A DNA stretch of 8,912 nt from an uncultured Alistipes sp. (GCA_900549685.1 UROX01000105.1:1-8912), one strand, 5' to 3'; shown: positions 1 to 7,914, counted from the first letter of the stretch. A program made the numbers and translations. Notes: generated by a model not told the origin, from the letters alone.

Positions 1-2013
1 GGCGCGGCGGTCACGCCGGTCGATGGCACGCTGCTTGGCGACAACGTCACTGTCGAAGCGGCGGAGCAATTTAGCCTGCAGAATCTTGGACGCTTCGCCA
101 GCAAACTGCCGACGGCGCCGCAGGAGAACATTGTTTACCAGTGCTGGGAAAGCTTTTGCCGGGAGATCGGCAAGACGGTGCCGGTGGCGATGACGCTGGA
201 CGACGGGACCGTGTGGGGAGGTTCGGCGCAGCCGTCCCGCATCCGCAAAGGGATGGTCGATACTTCTTTTGCGACGCCTTTTTATATTAAAAAGCGGGTC
301 GCAGACCACTATAACTGGCTGCGGGCTGATTTCCGGCAAGGTTTCGCCATTGAACTTCGAGCCTACGATGATGGAGTCGCCTACCGATTCATTTCCACGA
401 CGGACCGGTCGCTGGTTGTCGCTTCCGAAGAGGCGGGCGCCGCTTTTCCGGAGGACTGGACATGTTGGGTACCCTATGTGCGGGACTGCGACGGTACTGA
501 GATCGTCCCTTTCGGGAGCCAGTTCAAGACTTCGTTCGAGAACCTCTATACCGTAACCCGACTTTCGAAGCTCGATCCTGCACGACTGGCTTTCCTGCCA
601 CTGGTCGTGGCTGCCGACGACGGTGTGAAACTCTGCTTTACCGAGGCCGACCTGCAAGCCTATCCGGGCATGTACTTCAATTATCCCGGTCAGGGGTACT
701 CCCTGCGCGGTATTTTCGCACCGTATCCGAAGCGTACGCATGACGGCGGACATGACAATCTCCAAAACGTCGTGGATGAATACGACAATTTCATCGCCAA
801 GGCCGCACCCCAGACTTCGTTCCCGTGGCGAACGATCCTCATTGCCCGCGAGGACCGGCAACTGCTCGATAACGACATGGTCATGCGGCTGGCCGAACCG
901 TCGCGTCTCGAAGACGTGTCGTGGATACGCCCTGGATTGGCAGCTTGGGAGTGGTGGAACGACTGGGGACTCCACGGCGTCGGTTTCGAGGCCGGGATCA
1001 ATACGCCGACCTATAAGCATTACATCGATTTTGCGGCCCGCAACGGAATCGCATATCTGGTGATGGACGACGGATGGTCGAAAGACAAGACCGACCTGAT
1101 GTCGGGCGGTAGCGACCGCCTCGATCTGGAAGAGGTGCTGCGTTATGCGAAGGAGAAGGACGTCGGCATCATCCTATGGGCGGGTTACCGCGCCTTCGAC
1201 CGCGACATGGAGGAGGTTTGCCGCCATTACTCAGCATTGGGCGTCAAAGGATTCAAAGTCGACTTCATGGACCGTGATGACCAGCAGATCGCCGAATTCC
1301 TCTACCGCGGGGCGGCTACCGCCGCCAAATACGGACTATTGCTCGACTACCACGGTATATATAAGCCTGCCGGTCTGCAACGCACCTATCCCAACGTCGT
1401 CAATTTCGAAGGCGTACATGGACTGGAACAGATGAAATGGTCGGAAGAGTCGGTCGATCAGGTGACCTACGATGTGACGATGCCGTTCATCCGAATGACC
1501 GCCGGCCCCGTGGACTACACGCAGGGAGCCATGCTCAACGCCGCGAAGGGGCACTTCTTTCCGCGTCGCAGCGAGCCGATGAGTCAGGGCACCCGCTGCC
1601 GCCAGCTGGCTGAATACATCGTTTTTCATGCGCCGCTGTCGATGCTCTGCGATTCGCCCTCCAACTACGACCGGGAACCCGAATGTACGGCTTTCATCTG
1701 CGGCGTTCCCACGGTGTGGGACCGGACCGTGGCGCTTGACGGATGCCTCGGGGAGTATGCGGCCGTCGCCCGCTGCAAAGGGGATGTCTGGTACGTCGGC
1801 GGCCTTACGGGGCACGAAGGCCGCACGGTGACGCTCGACCTCGGATTTCTTGGCGACGGAAACTTTACGGCCGAGATCTTCTGCGACGGCACCAATGCCG
1901 CTAAGTATGGACATGATTACCAGCGTGTAACCCGTACGCTGGGAATGGATCGCACGTTGGAAATAACGATAGCTCCCGCCGGGGGATTCGCCCTGCGGAT
2001 CACACGGGAGTAA
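1..2013 (+). CDS. GH97 alpha-galactosidase (retaining type), 5' end outside window
   Basis: This is a glycoside hydrolase family 97 enzyme, probably an alpha-galactosidase that removes galactosyl side groups from mannan oligosaccharides in the periplasm. The frame is open from base 1, with no ATG before 190, so the true start and any signal peptide lie upstream; 670 codons are visible. An N-terminal beta-sandwich (to about codon 300) is followed by a TIM barrel with WEWWNDW at 316-322 and MDDGW at 355-359, then a C-terminal beta domain. The Asp of KVDFMD (codon 421) and the Glu of GVHGLE (codon 476) are 55 residues apart, the spacing I recall for nucleophile Asp415 and acid/base Glu470 of the retaining B. 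thetaiotaomicron alpha-galactosidase BT1871. A Gly follows the His of DYHG, where inverting SusB-type GH97 enzymes carry a catalytic Glu. Family is near certain. Galactosidase activity is inferred from these residues and the mannan-locus neighbours; another alpha-glycosidase activity remains possible. Confidence 0.85.
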   Translation, partial: GAAVTPVDGTLLGDNVTVEAAEQFSLQNLGRFASKLPTAPQENIVYQCWESFCREIGKTVPVAMTLDDGTVWGGSAQPSRIRKGMVDTSFATPFYIKKRVADHYNWLRADFRQGFAIELRAYDDGVAYRFISTTDRSLVVASEEAGAAFPEDWTCWVPYVRDCDGTEIVPFGSQFKTSFENLYTVTRLSKLDPARLAFLPLVVAADDGVKLCFTEADLQAYPGMYFNYPGQGYSLRGIFAPYPKRTHDGGHDNLQNVVDEYDNFIAKAAPQTSFPWRTILIAREDRQLLDNDMVMRLAEPSRLEDVSWIRPGLAAWEWWNDWGLHGVGFEAGINTPTYKHYIDFAARNGIAYLVMDDGWSKDKTDLMSGGSDRLDLEEVLRYAKEKDVGIILWAGYRAFDRDMEEVCRHYSALGVKGFKVDFMDRDDQQIAEFLYRGAATAAKYGLLLDYHGIYKPAGLQRTYPNVVNFEGVHGLEQMKWSEESVDQVTYDVTMPFIRMTAGPVDYTQGAMLNAAKGHFFPRRSEPMSQGTRCRQLAEYIVFHAPLSMLCDSPSNYDREPECTAFICGVPTVWDRTVALDGCLGEYAAVARCKGDVWYVGGLTGHEGRTVTLDLGFLGDGNFTAEIFCDGTNAAKYGHDYQRVTRTLGMDRTLEITIAPAGGFALRITRE

Positions 2014-2039
2014 AATAAATACTCTATTTTATCCGTTTT

Positions 2040-3230
2040 ATGACAAATTCTGATTTCGAGAAGCGTATTTCAGCCCTGCGTTCGGCCCATGAAGAGTTGA
2101 TCGGCAGGAAGAATCCGGCCGCGGATTCCAACGGCGTATGGACTCGTTACACCTACCCGATCCTTACGGCCGCACATACGCCGCTCTTCTGGCGCTACGA
2201 CCTGAACCCTGCTACCAACCCTTTTCTGCTCGAGCGGTTCGGGATCAACGGAACGTTCAATGCCGGAGCAATCAAGTTCGACGGCAAATACGTGCTGGTA
2301 GTCCGGGTCGAAGGGAACGACCGCAAATCCTTTTTCGCTTTGGCTGAAAGCGATAACGGGATAGATGGATTCCGTTTCCGCGACCATCCGCTGACGATTC
2401 CCCCGATTGACGAGAGCGAAACGAATCTTTACGACATGCGCCTTACGGCCCATGAGGACGGGTGGATTTACGGCATCTTCTGTGCCGAACGGCACGATCC
2501 GTCGGCAGCCCCGGGCGATCTGTCGTCAGCCGTGGCGACGGCCGGTGTGGCCCGGACGAAGGATCTCGTGCATTGGGAGCGCCTCCCCGACATCAAGTCG
2601 CCCACGCAGCAGCGCAACGTCGTGCTCCACCCTGAATTCGTGAACGGGAAATATGCCCTTTACACCCGCCCTCAGGAGGGGTTTATTGCCGCCGGAGCTC
2701 TCGGCGGCGGGATCGGATGGGCATTGGTGGACGACATGACCCGCGCGGAAATCCGCGATGAAAAGATTATCGACGTGCGGTTCTATCACACGATCAAGGA
2801 GGTGAAGAACGGCGAAGGTCCCCATCCGATCCGCACTCCGCAGGGGTGGCTGCATATGGCCCACGGCGTACGCGCCTGTGCGGCGGGACTCCGCTATGTA
2901 CTTTACATGTATATGACGGCCCTCGACGATCCTTCGCGACTGATCGCCATGCCGGCCGGATATGCACTGGCACCGGAGGGCGAAGAACGAGTGGGCGACG
3001 TGTCGAACGTCTTGTTCTCGAACGGCTGGATCGCCGATGACGACGGCTGGGTATTCCTCTACTATGCGTCGAGCGACACCCGCATGCACGTGGCGACATC
3101 GACTGTCGACAGGCTTGTGGACTACTGCCTGCATACGCCGTCCGACGGCCTTACAACGGCTGCTTCCGTTGAGCGGTTGAATGAACTGATCGACCGGAAT
3201 CTGGATTACGAAAGAAAGAATAACCGATGA
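2040..3230 (+). CDS. GH130 4-O-beta-D-mannosyl-D-glucose phosphorylase
   Basis: This 396-residue protein is a cytosolic inverting phosphorylase. It would convert Man-beta-1,4-Glc plus phosphate to alpha-mannose 1-phosphate and glucose, the energy-saving last step of mannan use. It has no signal peptide. The five-bladed beta-propeller family GH130 is shown by GTFNAGAIKFDGKYVL (71-86), the NLYDMRLT motif with Asp132, AER with Arg151, QQRNVVLHPEF (190-200), TRPQEGF and the GPHPI region. Asp132 aligns with the proton donor I recall as Asp131 in the B. fragilis enzyme BF0772, and length also agrees, which supports subfamily GH130_1 (mannosylglucose phosphorylase) over mannobiose or mannosyl-GlcNAc phosphorylases. 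The ATG at 2040 is 26 bases after the GH97 stop, in an AT-rich gap without a Shine-Dalgarno site. The stop overlaps the next start as ATGA, and the epimerase two genes on makes its substrate. I am confident of family and fairly confident of specificity. Confidence 0.9.
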   Translation: MTNSDFEKRISALRSAHEELIGRKNPAADSNGVWTRYTYPILTAAHTPLFWRYDLNPATNPFLLERFGINGTFNAGAIKFDGKYVLVVRVEGNDRKSFFALAESDNGIDGFRFRDHPLTIPPIDESETNLYDMRLTAHEDGWIYGIFCAERHDPSAAPGDLSSAVATAGVARTKDLVHWERLPDIKSPTQQRNVVLHPEFVNGKYALYTRPQEGFIAAGALGGGIGWALVDDMTRAEIRDEKIIDVRFYHTIKEVKNGEGPHPIRTPQGWLHMAHGVRACAAGLRYVLYMYMTALDDPSRLIAMPAGYALAPEGEERVGDVSNVLFSNGWIADDDGWVFLYYASSDTRMHVATSTVDRLVDYCLHTPSDGLTTAASVERLNELIDRNLDYERKNNR

Positions 3231-4669
3231 AAAACAGCGTCACATTCCGGGAGAAGATCGGATACGGTTTCGGGGACATGGCTTCGAGCATGTTCTGGAA
3301 GATATTCGGCATGTATCTGCTCTTTTTCTACACCAAGGTGTTCGGCATCACGCCGGCTGCCGCCGGGACCATGTTCCTGGTGACCCGTATCTGGGATTCG
3401 CTCAACGATCCCATCATGGGCCTGCTGGCGGATCGTACCCGCAGCCGATGGGGGCGTTATCGTCCTTACCTGCTGTGGGGTGCCTTTCCCTTCGCCGCGG
3501 TCGGAGTGCTGACGTTCTGGACTCCCGATTTCGGGATGACGGGGAAACTGGCGTGGGCCTATATCACCTATACGGCCATGATGATGGTCTATACGATGGT
3601 CAACGTCCCCTATGCCTCGCTGCTCGGGGTGATGACGCCCGATACGAAGATACGCAATACGTTTTCCTCCTACCGGATGTTCTTCGCTTATGTGGGCAGT
3701 CTGGTGACCTTCATGCTGTTGCAGCCGCTGGTGGATTTCTTTGCCGGACGGCTCGGCGGCGGAGATACCGACCGGTTGAGCGGGAGCGTCGCGGGGAGCG
3801 ACGTGGCCATATCGGGGATGCCGGAGGCGTGGACTTGCGCCGTGGCCGTTATCGGAGCGATTTGCGCCCTGCTTTTCTGGTTCTGCTTCCGCTGGACGCG
3901 CGAACGGATTCGGGTCGACGACGCGCAGCTGGCGGAGGGATCGGTCGGCCGCGACCTGAAAAGCCTGGCCCGCAACGCTCCGTGGTGGATTCTTCTGGTC
4001 GCAGGAGTGGCGGTGCTGCTGTTCAACTCGATCCGCGACGGGGTAGCGATTTTCTATTTCACGGACTATGTTCGGAGCGCTTATAAACTGCCCCATCTGG
4101 GTTGGACGCTCGGAACGCTTTACCTGCTGCTGGGTCAGTTGGGCAACATGGCCGGAGTGGCACTGGCCGTGCCGTTGGCGGCGCGCATCGGCAAGAAAGG
4201 AGCATTTGCCGCGGCAATGGGTGCGGCAGCGGTACTAAGCCTCTTCTTCTTCCGGCTGGAGCCTTCCGAACTGGGATGGCTGTTTGCCTTGCAGGCGCTC
4301 GTCAGCGTTGCGGCGGGCGTCGTGCTGCCTTTGTTGTGGAGCATGTATGCCGATATCGTTGATTACGAGGAATACCGCAGCGGCCGACGGCCGACGGGAC
4401 TGATCTTCTCCTCTTCGTCGATGTCCCAGAAACTCGGCTGGGCGTTGGGCGGGGCTGTGACGGGTTGGCTGCTCGCAGCATTCGGTTACGATCAGTCGGC
4501 TGCGGTGCAGAGCGGAGAGGCGATAGCGGGCGTACGGCTAATGATGAGCTGGTTTCCGGCCGCCGGATGCTTGTTGGCCGCAGCGGCAGTCCTTTTCTAC
4601 CCGCTCGGCGAGAAACGTATGGAGCGAATAACGACGGAACTCAACCTCCGTCGGAAAACGAACGAATGA
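3227..4669 (+). CDS. GPH-family (MelB-like) cation/disaccharide symporter
   Basis: This 480-residue inner-membrane carrier of the glycoside-pentoside-hexuronide family (major facilitator fold, about 12 hydrophobic spans) probably imports mannobiose or glucosyl-mannose with Na+ or H+. RIWDSLNDPIMG (54-65) matches MelB helix II; Asp57 and Asp61 correspond to the MelB cation-site residues Asp55 and Asp59. It is followed by the RSRWGRYRP loop (72-80). A second family signature, ADIVDYEEYRSGRRPTG (375-391), precedes Lys402, which aligns with MelB Lys377. By ungapped alignment of helix I, the sugar-contacting MelB Asp19 is replaced by Ser21, so a non-melibiose substrate is expected. The central cytoplasmic loop is at about 222-250. 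The start overlaps the GH130 stop by four bases, and the stop overlaps the epimerase start in the same way, suggesting translational coupling. It occupies the place of BF0773 in the B. fragilis mannobiose cluster. Family is certain; substrate is inferred from neighbours. Confidence 0.9.
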   Translation: MKNSVTFREKIGYGFGDMASSMFWKIFGMYLLFFYTKVFGITPAAAGTMFLVTRIWDSLNDPIMGLLADRTRSRWGRYRPYLLWGAFPFAAVGVLTFWTPDFGMTGKLAWAYITYTAMMMVYTMVNVPYASLLGVMTPDTKIRNTFSSYRMFFAYVGSLVTFMLLQPLVDFFAGRLGGGDTDRLSGSVAGSDVAISGMPEAWTCAVAVIGAICALLFWFCFRWTRERIRVDDAQLAEGSVGRDLKSLARNAPWWILLVAGVAVLLFNSIRDGVAIFYFTDYVRSAYKLPHLGWTLGTLYLLLGQLGNMAGVALAVPLAARIGKKGAFAAAMGAAAVLSLFFFRLEPSELGWLFALQALVSVAAGVVLPLLWSMYADIVDYEEYRSGRRPTGLIFSSSSMSQKLGWALGGAVTGWLLAAFGYDQSAAVQSGEAIAGVRLMMSWFPAAGCLLAAAAVLFYPLGEKRMERITTELNLRRKTNE

Positions 4670-5874
4670 TGGAAAAGATGCTTGTACAATGGCGGGAGGA
4701 GCTGTCGGAGGAACTGACCTGCGACATCCTGCCTTTCTGGATGGCATTTCTGGGCGACGGGGTGCATTTCGCGGGACGTATCGACGGCCGCGGAAAAGCG
4801 CATCCCGAAGCCGGGAAGGGCGCAGTCCTGATCGCGCGGATGCTGTGGACCTTCTCGGCAGCTTACCGAATGACCGGACGGCCTGAATACCTGCACGCAG
4901 CCGGCAAGCTCCGGAAGTTTCTGGCTCTCTGGTTGATCGACCCTGTACATGGTGGGGTCTACTGGGAGATAGCTCCCGACGGAAGTCCGGTCTGCGGCAA
5001 GAAACAGAGCTATGCTATCGGTTTCGCAGTTTACGGATTGAGCGAATATGTCCGGGCGACGGGTGATCCGGAGGCGTTGGACGAAGCCGCCGCTTTGTTC
5101 GGATCGCTTGAGGAGCATGTCTGGGATGCAATGCAGGGCGGATACGTCGAAGCACTGACCCGGAACTGGAAGCCGCTGGAAGACATGCGTCTGAGCGAGA
5201 AGGATGCCAACACCTACTTCAGCATGAATACGCACCTGCACCTGCTCGAACCTTACGCGAACCTGCTGCGGGTCTGGCGTGAAGATCGGGTTGCGACGGC
5301 GGTCCGGAAACTGATTCACATCCATACCGACCGGCTTTTCGATCCGCAGACGGGGCACCTGAATCTCTTTTTCGATGCACGGTGGCAGCCACAGGGACGG
5401 AAGGTCTCTTACGGGCATGACATCGAGGCATCGTGGCTCATCGACGAAGCCGCCCTCGTACTCGGAGAACCGCAGGTTACGACAGATGTCGGTCCCGTGG
5501 TCGAGGCACTGGCAGCCGCGGCCGTCGAGGGATTGAGACCCGACGGAAGTCTGATCTACGAATACGATCCGCAGACGGAACGCATCGATGCGGACCGTCA
5601 CTGGTGGGTACAGGCCGAAGCTGTCGTCGGTTTTTTCAATATGTACGAACGAACCGGCGACGAGGCATTCCTGCGGCGGAGCCACGATGCATGGCAGTAT
5701 ATCCGGACGCACCTGCTCGACGGCGGAAACGGTGAATGGTTCTGGAGCGTCCGCGCCGACGGCTCGGTCAATCGTGACGACGACAAGGCAGGATTCTGGA
5801 AATGCCCCTATCACAACAGCCGGATGTGCATGGAACTGATCCGGCGTATCGAACGGCTGCTTACAAAAAACTGA
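4666..5874 (+). CDS. Cellobiose/mannobiose 2-epimerase (AGE family)
   Basis: This cytosolic 402-residue (alpha/alpha)6-barrel enzyme of the N-acylglucosamine 2-epimerase family would interconvert beta-1,4-mannobiose and Man-beta-1,4-Glc at the reducing end, supplying the GH130 phosphorylase. Visible motifs are GGVYWEI (96-102), KKQSYAIGFAVYGLSEY (112-128), NTHLHLLEPY (188-197), SYGHDIEASWL (248-258), WWVQAEAVVGF (313-323) and WKCPYHNSRM (378-387). His192, His251 and His383 are spaced 59 and 132 apart, almost the same as the three key histidines I recall for Ruminococcus albus and Rhodothermus cellobiose 2-epimerases (59 and 131). I chose the ATG at 4666 because it forms an ATGA overlap with the symporter stop and gives the family's usual length. 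The frame stays open further upstream, but only inside the symporter gene. A second ATG follows at once at 4669. Cellobiose epimerisation is likely too; the mannobiose role is inferred from context. Confidence 0.9.
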   Translation: MMEKMLVQWREELSEELTCDILPFWMAFLGDGVHFAGRIDGRGKAHPEAGKGAVLIARMLWTFSAAYRMTGRPEYLHAAGKLRKFLALWLIDPVHGGVYWEIAPDGSPVCGKKQSYAIGFAVYGLSEYVRATGDPEALDEAAALFGSLEEHVWDAMQGGYVEALTRNWKPLEDMRLSEKDANTYFSMNTHLHLLEPYANLLRVWREDRVATAVRKLIHIHTDRLFDPQTGHLNLFFDARWQPQGRKVSYGHDIEASWLIDEAALVLGEPQVTTDVGPVVEALAAAAVEGLRPDGSLIYEYDPQTERIDADRHWWVQAEAVVGFFNMYERTGDEAFLRRSHDAWQYIRTHLLDGGNGEWFWSVRADGSVNRDDDKAGFWKCPYHNSRMCMELIRRIERLLTKN

Positions 5875-5893
5875 AATCGGAAAGCGAACGACT

Positions 5894-6784
5894 ATGGCAA
5901 ATTACAATATCCTTACGGAGGTACCTCCCATCTCGAAGCAGGACAGCTTCGTCGTGTTCGAACGGCGGAAGAGTAACTTCAACTTCCCGATACATATCCA
6001 TAGTGAATACGAACTCAACTATATCATCGGAGCGCGCGGCGCACGGCGCATCGTCGGCGATCATGTGGCCGACATCGGCGACCGTGAGATGGTGCTCATC
6101 ACGGGCAGTAATCTGGAACATGCGTGGATGGACGGCAATCTGGCCCCGGGAGCGGAAATCTACGAGGTGACGATTCAGTTTTCGCCCGAGTTGTTCCAGG
6201 GCAGCGGACTGATCGACCGGAAGCAGTTCGCGCCGATCAAGAAGATGCTGCAGGATGCCCAGCACGGGATCGCATTTTCCGAAAAGACGATCCTGCAAAG
6301 CGAATCCGGGATTCACCAGTTGATAAATAGCACGGATAATTTCAACTCGATCCTGATCTTCCTTTCGCTGCTCAACCAGCTGGCCCACGATCAGGCGTAT
6401 ACCGTGTTGTCGCATTCGCATTTCAGCAAACTGGAGGATACCTACGACAGCCGGCGCGTGCGGACCATTATGGAATATCTCAACAGCAACTACCACCGTC
6501 CCGTGCGACTCTCGGAGATGGCGGCGCTGGTCAACATGAGCGAACCGTCGTTCAGCCGTTTCATCAAGCGGCGTACGGGATACAACTTCATCGATTGCCT
6601 GAACAATATCCGCATCAGTGCGGCTTCCCGACGGCTGATCGACGAACCGGCCAACACGATCGCGGAGATCGCCTTCAAATGCGGGTTCAACAATCTATCG
6701 AACTTCAACCGGATCTTTAAGAAATACAAGGGCTACACACCCCACGATTTCCGGGAATACTATAAAAAGAAGATCATCATCTGA
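5894..6784 (+). CDS. AraC-family transcriptional regulator with N-terminal cupin domain
   Basis: This 296-residue one-component regulator has an N-terminal cupin-like sensor (about 15-95; FPIHIHSEYELNYI at 31-44, then GDREMVLITGSNLEHAW at 62-78) joined to a C-terminal AraC DNA-binding domain. The two helix-turn-helix units are near 206-227 (LSEMAALVNMSEPSFSRFIK) and 256-287 (IAEIAFKCGFNNLSNFNRIF, then the YTPHDFR family ending). There is no signal peptide or membrane span, so it should act in the cytosol, unlike the membrane hybrid two-component regulators common in Bacteroidota glycan loci. It starts 19 bases after the epimerase and ends 26 bases before the first GH26 gene. It is therefore probably transcribed with the genes it controls, which would allow autoregulation. 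A likely ligand is an imported disaccharide such as mannobiose or mannosylglucose, but nothing in the sequence names it. Whether it activates or represses is unknown; most relatives activate. Confidence 0.9.
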   Translation: MANYNILTEVPPISKQDSFVVFERRKSNFNFPIHIHSEYELNYIIGARGARRIVGDHVADIGDREMVLITGSNLEHAWMDGNLAPGAEIYEVTIQFSPELFQGSGLIDRKQFAPIKKMLQDAQHGIAFSEKTILQSESGIHQLINSTDNFNSILIFLSLLNQLAHDQAYTVLSHSHFSKLEDTYDSRRVRTIMEYLNSNYHRPVRLSEMAALVNMSEPSFSRFIKRRTGYNFIDCLNNIRISAASRRLIDEPANTIAEIAFKCGFNNLSNFNRIFKKYKGYTPHDFREYYKKKIII

Positions 6785-6810
6785 CGAACCGCTTTAACCT
6801 GCTTTAAACA
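6785..6810 (+). repeat. Short direct repeat in the araC-GH26 gap, possible regulator site
   Basis: The 26-base gap between the regulator and the first GH26 gene contains GCTTTAA twice, at 6791-6797 and 6801-6807. The copies are exactly 10 bases apart, about one helical turn. AraC-family proteins bind direct-repeat half-sites on one face of the helix, so this could be an operator or part of one, but the units are short and AT-rich and may be chance. I see no clear Bacteroidota -33/-7 promoter (TTTG and TAnnTTTG) here. Confidence 0.25.
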
Positions 6811-7914
6811 ATGAACAAACTGCTTTTTATAGTCTTTGCCGCATTTTCAGCCGCTTGTTCGGACACTCCGCCTCTTCCGGCGGATCCACAGGCCACGCCT
6901 GAAACGCGGGCCCTCTACCGCAACCTGTTCCGGATTGCAGACGAAGGGGTGATGTTCGGGCATCAGGACGACGCCCTCTATGGACACGACTGGAAATACG
7001 AGGAGGGACGCTCCGACGTCAGGGAGTGTTGCGGTGATTACCCTGCTGTTTTCGGGTGGGAGCTCGGAGGACTTGAAACAGGGGCCGACCGAAGCATCGA
7101 CGACGTTCCTTTCGCCGAGATCACCCGTCTGTTGTGTGCCGCCTACGGGCGCGGAGCCGTGAATACGGTCAGTTGGCATCCGCAGAATCCCGAGTCCGGA
7201 GCCAGCGCCTGGGACGGCAAAACCTCCACGGCCGTGAGTTCCATTCTCCCGGGCGGCGCCAACCATGCCCAATTCCGGCTGTGGCTCGACCGTCTGGCCG
7301 GATTCTTCGTCGGGTTGAAGAGTGCCGACGGAACGTGTGTTCCGGTGCTGTTCCGTCCGTTCCACGAGCACACCGGCAGCGGATTCTGGTGGGGCGAAGC
7401 GCAGTGTACCCCCGACGAATACAAGGCTTTATGGCGCTTCACGGTGGAATATCTGCGCGATGTGAAGGGAGTGCACAATCTCCTCTACGTCTATTCACCA
7501 GACCTGTACCGCGATGCGGAGCACTATACGGAACGCTATCCGGGCGACGAATGGGTCGACGTGCTCGGGCTCGACGCCTACCACCGCCCGCAGGATTGGG
7601 ATTTCCTGTCGGGCGGAGAACGAATGCTTTCGACCTTGCAGCGATTGGGACACGAACACGGTAAACCGACGGCCTTCACCGAAACCGGACTCGAGGGCAT
7701 CCCCGATACAGCGTGGTGGACCCGGCGGCTGCTGCCGGTCATCCGCGGCAAGGGGCTGAGCTATGTCCTGGTATGGCGTAACGCCCACGACCGTCCGACG
7801 CACTTTTTCGGTCCCTGGCACGGACACGCTTCGGAACCCGATTTCAGGAAGTTTGCCGCCAATCGGGAACAGCCCGTTCTGTTCGAAAGTCAATTACCTG
7901 ACATGTATCACTGA
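6811..7914 (+). CDS. GH26 beta-mannanase-type lipoprotein (first of tandem pair)
   Basis: This 367-residue secreted glycoside hydrolase of family 26 is expected to cleave beta-1,4-mannosidic bonds in mannan, glucomannan or galactomannan, as an endo-mannanase or a mannobiose-releasing exo enzyme. The N-terminus has a short signal peptide ending in a lipobox, FSAAC with Cys16, so the mature protein should be lipid-anchored. The TIM-barrel motifs are GVMFGHQDD (46-54), VSWHPQNP (120-127), FRPFHEHTGSGFWWG (181-195) with acid/base Glu186, YVYSPD (226-231), DVLGLDAYH (250-258), FTETGLEG (289-296) with nucleophile Glu291, and YVLVWRNA near the end. The 105-residue spacing between catalytic Glu residues is close to that in Cellvibrio Man26A (Glu212/Glu320). 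It appears complete, with no carbohydrate-binding module. The residues after Cys (SDTPPLP) carry only one acidic residue, so surface export is uncertain and a periplasmic-facing anchor is possible. Family is certain; exact product profile is not. Confidence 0.93.
   Translation: MNKLLFIVFAAFSAACSDTPPLPADPQATPETRALYRNLFRIADEGVMFGHQDDALYGHDWKYEEGRSDVRECCGDYPAVFGWELGGLETGADRSIDDVPFAEITRLLCAAYGRGAVNTVSWHPQNPESGASAWDGKTSTAVSSILPGGANHAQFRLWLDRLAGFFVGLKSADGTCVPVLFRPFHEHTGSGFWWGEAQCTPDEYKALWRFTVEYLRDVKGVHNLLYVYSPDLYRDAEHYTERYPGDEWVDVLGLDAYHRPQDWDFLSGGERMLSTLQRLGHEHGKPTAFTETGLEGIPDTAWWTRRLLPVIRGKGLSYVLVWRNAHDRPTHFFGPWHGHASEPDFRKFAANREQPVLFESQLPDMYH

Noticed and set aside
2011..2040. Possible promoter in the AT-rich gap before the GH130 gene.
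   Set aside because: The gap is only 26 bases, with no TTTG / TAnnTTTG pair at usual spacing, so it is more simply a within-operon leader.
3448..4086. Open frame of 212 codons on the + strand inside the symporter gene.
   Set aside because: It is an out-of-frame shadow of the transporter, with Arg/Gly-rich low-complexity product and no start context.
3206..4096. Open frame of 296 codons on the - strand.
   Set aside because: It is antisense to the symporter. The product is rich in His, Arg, Gln and Pro without recognisable motifs, typical of a shadow frame.
4465..4665. Possible N-terminal extension of the epimerase upstream of 4666.
   Set aside because: The frame is open, but it overlaps the symporter by 200 bases and the translated part lacks similarity to the family. 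Starting at 4666 gives the expected length and an ATGA junction.
4597..5814. Long open frame of about 405 codons on the - strand.
   Set aside because: It lies wholly over the epimerase gene and the end of the symporter. GC-rich codon use removes stop codons from opposite frames, its product matches no family I know, and the + strand genes here have clear motifs.
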